Origin: Desulfobacteraceae bacterium
GTDB taxonomy: Bacteria; Desulfobacterota; Desulfobacteria; Desulfobacterales; UBA11574
Direction: 5' to 3'
Assembly (NCBI GenBank): GCA_030671225.1
Contig: DAOVAE010000010.1
Location: forward strand, 1-12,252
Length of the DNA: 12,252 nt
This document shows positions 8,131 to 12,252 of this stretch, in pieces (position 1 is the first letter of the stretch; each line of letters opens with the position of its first letter). The position numbers and the translations under genes are program-made. The notes under the pieces are model-generated. The model was given only the letters and a program-made list of their open reading frames with translations, ran no database searches and was not told where the DNA came from.

Positions 8131-8361
8131 ACAATGACAACCAGAAAGGCCATATATTTCATTAAAAAGACTTGCTTTTAACAAAGAACCCGACGGGAGA
8201 GAAAAATTAAAAAAACCTTTGACAACATATTGTGGCTGATGTTATAGACCGCCGAGTTGAAATATGGTTGGGTATAATATCTAAAGAAAATTGCTGTTAC
8301 ATATTTCATGATGAATTCGACTTTTTACGAATTCATCAATTCTTGGATGGAGGATCTATAG
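8131..8361 (+). promoter_or_regulatory. Intergenic region with candidate atp operon promoter (TTGACA at 8219)
   Basis: This 231-base gap holds no convincing gene. A perfect -35 hexamer TTGACA (8219-8224) is followed after 18 bases by TATAGA (8243-8248), which would start transcription near 8255 and give a leader of roughly 107 bases. A perfect TATAAT at 8273-8278 is a second possible -10, but no -35 element lies at the right distance (TTGAAA at 8257-8262 is only 10 bases away). No terminator for the shape operon is evident: the AT-only dyad around 8162-8181 has a bulge and no GC core, and CCCGACGGG near 8189 cannot form a real hairpin. Read-through from rodA-bactofilin plus an internal promoter is the simplest reading. 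Confidence 0.45.
8309..8338 (+). repeat. Perfect 11-bp inverted repeat in the atp leader
   Basis: TGATGAATTCG (8309-8319) and CGAATTCATCA (8328-8338) are exact reverse complements separated by eight bases (ACTTTTTA). The stem ends ten bases before the strong ribosome site GGAGG (8349-8353) of the first ATP synthase gene. There is no T-run downstream, so it is not a standard terminator. It could be an RNA hairpin controlling stability or ribosome access, or a DNA operator for a dimeric regulator. The sequence alone does not decide between these. Confidence 0.75.
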
Positions 8362-8889
8362 ATGAAAATTTCTGGTTCGAGCCGGAAAGGTTATATCGCT
8401 TTCCTTTTTATAACAGCCTCTCTTTTATATACCGGAGTTGCTTTCGGGTCGGGTGGCGGCATAACGGTTTTGCCTGATTGGACGCTTTGGGTTCAGATGG
8501 CAAATTTTCTCATTATTGTATGGGCATTAAATATTGTTTTATTAAGACCGATCCGCAAAATTCTGATCCAAAGAAAGGAAAAGATTACAAGCATTGAGCA
8601 GAGTATTGAGACTTCAAATAAGAAAGCAAATGAAAAAGGCGATGCCTTTGATTCTGGAATTAAAGATGCCAGGGCTAAAGGATTAAATGAAAAGAATGTC
8701 TTGTTAAAAGAGGCTGCTGATGAAGAAAAGGAGATAATCGAAAAAATTAATCAAAAGGCCCAAGAAGACCTTGCCGAGGTGCGTGAAAAAATTGCAAGGG
8801 ATGTCGAAAGTGTAAGGGCATCTTTACAAAAGGAGATTGATAAGTTTGCAGGTGCTATTGGTGAAAAAATTCTGGGGAGGGCTGTTTAA
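8362..8889 (+). CDS. atpF: ATP synthase F0 subunit b' (peripheral stalk, first b-type gene)
   Basis: A 175-residue b-type stator subunit. The N-terminus has a signal-peptide-like segment (basic start, hydrophobic 11-27, possible cleavage after AFG at 27-29), then SGGG and a membrane helix at about 42-62 (WVQMANFLIIVWALNIVLL). The remainder is one long charged helix with the RPIRKILIQRKEKI exit (62-75), as expected for a right-handed coiled coil reaching up F1. It differs clearly from the next gene, so the pair should form a b'b heterodimer rather than a duplicate homodimer; calling the first one b' is by position. GGAGG at 8349-8353 lies eight bases upstream, and an in-frame TAG at 8359-8361 directly precedes the ATG, fixing the start. 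Its stop overlaps the next ATG by one base. Confidence 0.9.
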   Translation: MKISGSSRKGYIAFLFITASLLYTGVAFGSGGGITVLPDWTLWVQMANFLIIVWALNIVLLRPIRKILIQRKEKITSIEQSIETSNKKANEKGDAFDSGIKDARAKGLNEKNVLLKEAADEEKEIIEKINQKAQEDLAEVREKIARDVESVRASLQKEIDKFAGAIGEKILGRAV

Positions 8890-9512
8890 TGAACCTTAAT
8901 ATAAGAAGACGGCCCGGTATTAATCGCAAAAATCTGATTATTCACAAAGGATTAACCGTGATGGTTATTATGGCCGTGCTTTTATTCTGCTTTGTGGGTA
9001 CGACTATAGCTTCGTCAGAAGGAGGCGGCAGTAAAGGATGGGTAAAGACCGATACTTACAAGGTTATGAATTTTGCTGTTCTGGCTATAGGTCTTTTTTT
9101 GATTTTACGCAAGCCTGTATCACAAGCGCTTGATTCCAGAATTAAAGGTATTAAAGATCAGCTCAGCGAACTGGAGACTAAGAAAAAGGAAGCAGAAAAG
9201 GAACTGGTAAAATACAAGGAAAGATTTTCCCTTTTGGAGCATGAGGCTGAGAAGCTTGTTGAAGAGTATATAAGACAGGGAAACGAGGCCAAGGCGAGAA
9301 TCATCGAGGAGGCGAAAAAGGCGGCCGAGAAACTGGAAGAACAGGCCCGCCGCAATATTGAGAATGAATTCAAACAGGCTAAAATAAAGCTGCAGCAAGA
9401 TACACTCGAAAAAGCGCTTGTTAATGCTGAAACGCTGATAAAGAACAAGATTACAGCCCAGGATCAGGATAAACTGGTAGACGAATATTTAGAGAAGGTG
9501 GTGGCACAGTGA
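8889..9512 (+). CDS. atpF: ATP synthase F0 subunit b (peripheral stalk)
   Basis: A 207-residue b subunit that anchors the stator in the membrane and holds the alpha3beta3 head against rotation. It begins with a basic N-region (IRRR at 5-8), a hydrophobic stretch (22-40) and a possible cleavage site near TTIASS (38-43), then a Gly/Ser-rich linker. The membrane helix YKVMNFAVLAIGLFLILRKP (57-76) has the VMNFAVL pattern common in b subunits, and a long Lys/Glu-rich coiled coil follows to the end. GGGGAGGG around 8874-8881 supports ATG 8889, which overlaps the previous stop. A start at GTG 8958 (AAAGGA six bases upstream) is possible, but it would remove the basic N-region. The stop overlaps the atpH GTG by four bases (GTGA). 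Confidence 0.92.
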   Translation: MNLNIRRRPGINRKNLIIHKGLTVMVIMAVLLFCFVGTTIASSEGGGSKGWVKTDTYKVMNFAVLAIGLFLILRKPVSQALDSRIKGIKDQLSELETKKKEAEKELVKYKERFSLLEHEAEKLVEEYIRQGNEAKARIIEEAKKAAEKLEEQARRNIENEFKQAKIKLQQDTLEKALVNAETLIKNKITAQDQDKLVDEYLEKVVAQ

Positions 9513-10060
9513 AGAATTTGAAAGTAGCCAGGCGTTATGCCAAGGCACTTCTTATTATCGGCAAAGAGGATAATGAGGCTGAGACCTATAAAGAAGAACT
9601 TGATCGATTTTCAGATTTAATTGCGAGTGAAAAAGAGCTTGAGCAGGCAATTACAAACCCGCTTTATGATGCCGGAGGCCGCAAAAAGGTTTTGCAGGTG
9701 GTAATAGATAAAGTAAATATTTCCAAAGTCATGGCGTCCTTCCTGCTTTTGTTGTTTGACAAAGGACGATTTGGATTTTTAAGTGATATCAATGAGTTTT
9801 ATAAAAAACTGGCTGATGAATTAAAAGGCGTTGTGCGTGCCAGTCTGGTTTCGGCTACGGAGTTGTCATCCGAAACCGTTGAAAAAATCCGTACTACCCT
9901 GTCGAAAAGGACAGGTAAAGATATTATTTTAGAGGTTGAGCACGACCCCAGCCTTATAGGGGGGATTGTTTCTCGAATAGGTGATCTGGTTTTGGACGGT
10001 AGCATCAAAACACAATTGCTCAATATGAGAGAATCTTTAAAAAGGGGTGAGAGTATATAA
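9509..10060 (+). CDS. atpH: ATP synthase F1 subunit delta (OSCP-type)
   Basis: A 183-residue delta subunit, the normal length, which sits on top of the alpha3beta3 head and binds the C-termini of the b/b' stalk. ARRYAKALL (7-15) is the conserved N-terminal helix start, the first 105 or so residues form the helical domain, and the C-terminal signature [20 protein letters not shown] (146-165) followed by IKTQL is diagnostic. The GTG start at 9509 overlaps the b stop by four bases and puts ARRYAKAL at the usual distance from the N-terminus. No better ATG lies nearby. Its TAA overlaps the atpA ATG by one base. This chain of overlaps points to coupled translation of b', b, delta and alpha. Confidence 0.95.
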   Translation: MKNLKVARRYAKALLIIGKEDNEAETYKEELDRFSDLIASEKELEQAITNPLYDAGGRKKVLQVVIDKVNISKVMASFLLLLFDKGRFGFLSDINEFYKKLADELKGVVRASLVSATELSSETVEKIRTTLSKRTGKDIILEVEHDPSLIGGIVSRIGDLVLDGSIKTQLLNMRESLKRGESI

Positions 10061-11577
10061 TGGAACTAAAAGCTGAAGAAATAAGTCAGATTATTAAGGA
10101 ACAGATTACGGATTACGACAAGAAAGTTGAACTGAGTGAAACAGGGGTCGTCTTGTCGGTTGGTGATGGTATTGCCAGAGTGTATGGTCTGGAAAAGGTT
10201 ATGGCCATGGAGCTGGTTGAATTCCCGGGTGGCATTTTTGGCCTTGTGCTGAACCTTGAGGAAGATAACGTAGGCGTTGCCGTTATGGGCGATGACTTCG
10301 GTATCAAAGAAGGTGATATGGTCAAGCGGACCGGTCGAATTGCTGAGGTTCCTGTAGGGAAAGGCGTCCTTGGGCGGGTACTTTCGGCAGTTGGTGAACC
10401 TCTTGATGGTAAGGGACCGGTAGATACCAAAGAAACCAGAAGGGTCGAGATGGTTGCGCCGGGTGTTATTGACAGAAAGGGTGTGCATGAACCGATGTAT
10501 ACCGGAGCAAAAGCTGTTGATGCCATGACACCGGTGGGCCGCGGCCAACGAGAACTTGTCATTGGTGACCGTCAGATCGGCAAAACAGCCCTTGTCGTGG
10601 ATGCCATCATTAATCAGAAAGATACGGATGTTTACTGCATTTATGTAGCCTGCGGCCAGAAAAAATCGACGGTTGCCCAGGTCGTTGCCGCCCTTGAAAA
10701 ACACGGGGCCATGGAATATACGACTGTTATTGCAGCCTGTGCCAGCGACCCGGCAACATTGCAGTATATCGCTCCTTATTCGGGATGCGCCATGGGGGAA
10801 TATTTTAGGGACAATAAGATGCATGCGCTCATAATCTATGATGACCTTTCAAAACAGGCGGCGTCATATCGCCAGGTTTCACTTCTTTTGAGACGTCCAC
10901 CAGGTCGTGAAGCTTACCCAGGTGATATTTTTTATAATCACTCCCGCCTGCTGGAACGAGCCTCTAAGCTCAACGATGAGCTGGGCGCCGGTTCTCTCAC
11001 CGCGCTTCCGATTATTGAAACCCAGGCCGGTGACGTTTCAGCATATATTCCGACAAATGTTATTTCGATTACCGACGGGCAGATCTTTCTTGAGCCCAGT
11101 CTGTTCTTTGCAGGTGTTAGGCCTGCAATTAATGTCGGACTTTCCGTGTCTCGCGTTGGTGGTGCGGCTCAGGTCAAAGCCATGAAACAGGTGGCCGGCA
11201 CACTGCGGCTTGATCTGGCCCAGTTCCGTGAACTTGAAGCGTTTGCCGCTTTTGGAAGCGATCTGGATAAGGCAACTCAGGCACAGCTTGCCCGTGGAGA
11301 AAGGCTCGTTGAGATTTTGAAGCAACCGCAGTTTCAACCGCTCTCGGTTGAAAGACAGGTGACAATACTCTTTGCAGGAACAAAAGGTTTTCTCGACAAA
11401 TATCCTGTTAATGTTTTAGGGAAATATGAGGCCGGGCTGTACCCTTTTATTGAAGACAGATATCCTCAGATTTTTACTGAGATTGCGGAGAAACAAGAGA
11501 TATCGGATGAGCTTGACAAAGTTATGACCGAGGCCTTGAACGCTTATGACGAGGAGTTCAAGGATACAATCAAATAG
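10060..11577 (+). CDS. atpA: ATP synthase F1 subunit alpha
   Basis: A 505-residue alpha subunit, full length. It forms the non-catalytic nucleotide sites and contributes the arginine finger to the catalytic sites on beta. Visible features are the beta-barrel N-domain with [10 protein letters not shown] (35-44), Walker A GDRQIGKT (169-176; Lys175, with the Gln173-type spelling of alpha rather than beta), the Walker B region [18 protein letters not shown] (255-272), [12 protein letters not shown] (278-289), and [10 protein letters not shown] (362-371) carrying the finger Arg365. The ATG overlaps the delta stop by one base, and a purine-rich AAAGGGGTGAGAG (10041-10053) precedes it. Local GC is higher than in the neighbours, in keeping with a highly conserved, highly expressed gene. 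Its TAG stop is the start of the repeat-rich spacer before atpG. Confidence 0.99.
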   Translation: MELKAEEISQIIKEQITDYDKKVELSETGVVLSVGDGIARVYGLEKVMAMELVEFPGGIFGLVLNLEEDNVGVAVMGDDFGIKEGDMVKRTGRIAEVPVGKGVLGRVLSAVGEPLDGKGPVDTKETRRVEMVAPGVIDRKGVHEPMYTGAKAVDAMTPVGRGQRELVIGDRQIGKTALVVDAIINQKDTDVYCIYVACGQKKSTVAQVVAALEKHGAMEYTTVIAACASDPATLQYIAPYSGCAMGEYFRDNKMHALIIYDDLSKQAASYRQVSLLLRRPPGREAYPGDIFYNHSRLLERASKLNDELGAGSLTALPIIETQAGDVSAYIPTNVISITDGQIFLEPSLFFAGVRPAINVGLSVSRVGGAAQVKAMKQVAGTLRLDLAQFRELEAFAAFGSDLDKATQAQLARGERLVEILKQPQFQPLSVERQVTILFAGTKGFLDKYPVNVLGKYEAGLYPFIEDRYPQIFTEIAEKQEISDELDKVMTEALNAYDEEFKDTIK

Positions 11578-11651
11578 TTATTTGTTGATTTGTATAATAT
11601 GTAATCGAAACAAAATTACAAATAACTTGAATTATAAAGGCTGATTTGTAT
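11576..11651 (+). repeat. Nested inverted and direct repeats in the atpA-atpG gap
   Basis: AGTTATTTGT (11576-11585, starting inside the atpA stop codon) is perfectly complementary to ACAAATAACT (11618-11627). Inside it TTTGT (11589-11593) can pair with ACAAA (11610-11614). In addition TGATTTGTAT occurs twice, at 11586-11595 and 11642-11651, the second copy running into the atpG ATG. ATTTGT therefore occurs three times (11580, 11588, 11644) against one ACAAAT (11618), so alternative pairings are possible. The ribosome site AAAGG (11636-11640) lies outside the main stem. This is the only sizeable gap in the otherwise overlapping atp genes. Confidence 0.65.
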
Positions 11652-12252
11652 GGCGACGTTAAAAGAGGTCAAAACAAAAATAGGTGCGGTAAAGAAGACA
11701 AAGCAAATCACAAAAGCCATGAACATGGTGGCTGCTTCCAGATTGCGTGGTGCTCAGAACAATATGGAAGGCTTTCGACCCTATGCTGAAAAGTTCGCTG
11801 AAGTACTTGGAGGTCTTTCAGGAAGAGCAGGAGAGGAAACAAGCCCTCTTCTTTTGCCGCATGAGGAAGTTGTAAAAAAACATATTATTTTGTGTACTTC
11901 CGACCGGGGTTTGTGCGGTGGTTTCAATGCACACCTTATTTCCAAAGCCGATTCATCTATAAAAGAAGCCGGAGAAGATGTAGAGTTTTCATTTACAAAC
12001 TTTGGCAAAAAGGGCCGCGATTGGTGCCGTAAAAATGAAATTCCTATCATAAGCGATCACTTGGAGGTCATTGGTACGGTAATCAAGTTTAATATTGCTT
12101 CCACAGTCGGCAAAGGCTTGATAGACGGATTTCTTAATGGAAAATATGACGAAGTCTATGTTGTTTATTCAGAGTTTATCAGCATGGGACGGCAGGTTCC
12201 GGTTATAAAACAGCTGCTCCCCATACCGCCAATGGAATCTGATGAAGATGAG
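11650..12252 (+). CDS. atpG: ATP synthase F1 subunit gamma (5' part, cut by window end)
   Basis: Open from ATG 11650 to the last base, 201 codons, against a usual length near 290. The N-terminus MATLKEVKTKIGAVKKTKQI (1-20) followed by TKAMNMVAASRLR (21-33) is the conserved coiled-coil rotor helix of gamma, and SDRGLCGGFNAHLI (83-96) is the most conserved motif of the globular part. The visible end, MGRQVPVIKQLLPIPP, is also family-typical. The gamma subunit is the rotating central shaft that couples the c-ring to the catalytic head. AAAGG at 11636-11640 lies nine bases upstream of the ATG. From standard F1 gene order I expect atpD and atpC to follow, but they are outside the window. Confidence 0.96.
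   Translation, partial: MATLKEVKTKIGAVKKTKQITKAMNMVAASRLRGAQNNMEGFRPYAEKFAEVLGGLSGRAGEETSPLLLPHEEVVKKHIILCTSDRGLCGGFNAHLISKADSSIKEAGEDVEFSFTNFGKKGRDWCRKNEIPIISDHLEVIGTVIKFNIASTVGKGLIDGFLNGKYDEVYVVYSEFISMGRQVPVIKQLLPIPPMESDEDE

Noticed and set aside
7765..8184. Minus-strand open frame of about 139 codons across the bactofilin gene
   Set aside because: It mirrors the bactofilin coding sequence, has low-complexity Ser/Asn/Ile content and no ribosome site. The + strand gene is clear.
8189..8197. CCCGACGGG as a terminator stem after bactofilin
   Set aside because: The arms overlap around a 1-3 base centre, so no stable loop can form, and A-rich rather than T-rich sequence follows.
8257..8278. 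TTGAAA-TATAAT as a second atp promoter
   Set aside because: The hexamers are only 10 bases apart, too close for sigma-70. The TATAAT is kept only as a remark in the intergenic entry.
8232..8477. Plus-strand open frame of 81 codons starting at GTG 8232 and overlapping b'
   Set aside because: It overlaps b' by more than 110 bases in another frame, covers the candidate promoter and hairpin, and has no ribosome site or recognisable sequence.
10066..10824. Long open frame (about 252 codons) on the minus strand inside atpA
   Set aside because: It lies entirely within the highly conserved atpA, its translation resembles no family I know, and it has no independent context. It is an antisense shadow.

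Overview
The window reads as ordinary chromosomal DNA from a Gram-negative anaerobe, most likely a mesophilic sulfate-reducer-type Desulfobacterota (former Deltaproteobacteria; Desulfobacterales is my best guess). The reasons are moderate GC, a mreBCD-mrdA-rodA cluster next to a bactofilin, and an F1 ATP synthase operon that opens with two different b-type stator genes (b' and b) and has no a- or c-subunit genes beside them. This placement rests on gene content and recollection of related genomes, not on a database search. All genes are on the + strand and densely packed.

Region 1 (1-2070), peptidoglycan recycling: the last codons of an unidentified upstream gene overlap an LD-carboxypeptidase (ldcA). 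A class C beta-lactamase-like serine hydrolase without a visible signal peptide follows. The two complete genes share a reading frame and are separated only by an amber stop and one codon.

Region 2 (2071-2255) is a 185-base AT-rich spacer holding the likely promoter and leader of the shape operon. Region 3 (2256-8130) is the elongasome: mreB (actin-like scaffold), mreC and mreD (membrane linkers), mrdA (PBP2 transpeptidase), rodA (SEDS glycosyltransferase) and a bactofilin. MreBCD is expected to organise the PBP2-RodA synthase that builds the lateral wall, and the bactofilin to add a second, nucleotide-independent cytoskeletal polymer.

Region 4 (8131-8361) is a 231-base spacer with a plausible sigma-70 promoter and a perfect 11-bp hairpin just before the first ATP synthase gene. 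Region 5 (8362-12252) is atpF' (b'), atpF (b), atpH (delta), atpA (alpha) and the first 201 codons of atpG (gamma), cut by the window end. The genes from b' to alpha overlap by 1-4 bases, whereas alpha and gamma are separated by 72 bases of repeat-rich, foldable sequence.

I see no mobile elements, CRISPR, tRNA or rRNA, and no clearly new multi-gene system. The most unusual signals are small: a heptanucleotide repeat array forming the PBP2 C-terminus, three structured intergenic leaders (before the bactofilin, before b' and before gamma), an apparent Cys3His metal site in PBP2, and the in-frame amber junction between ldcA and the serine hydrolase.
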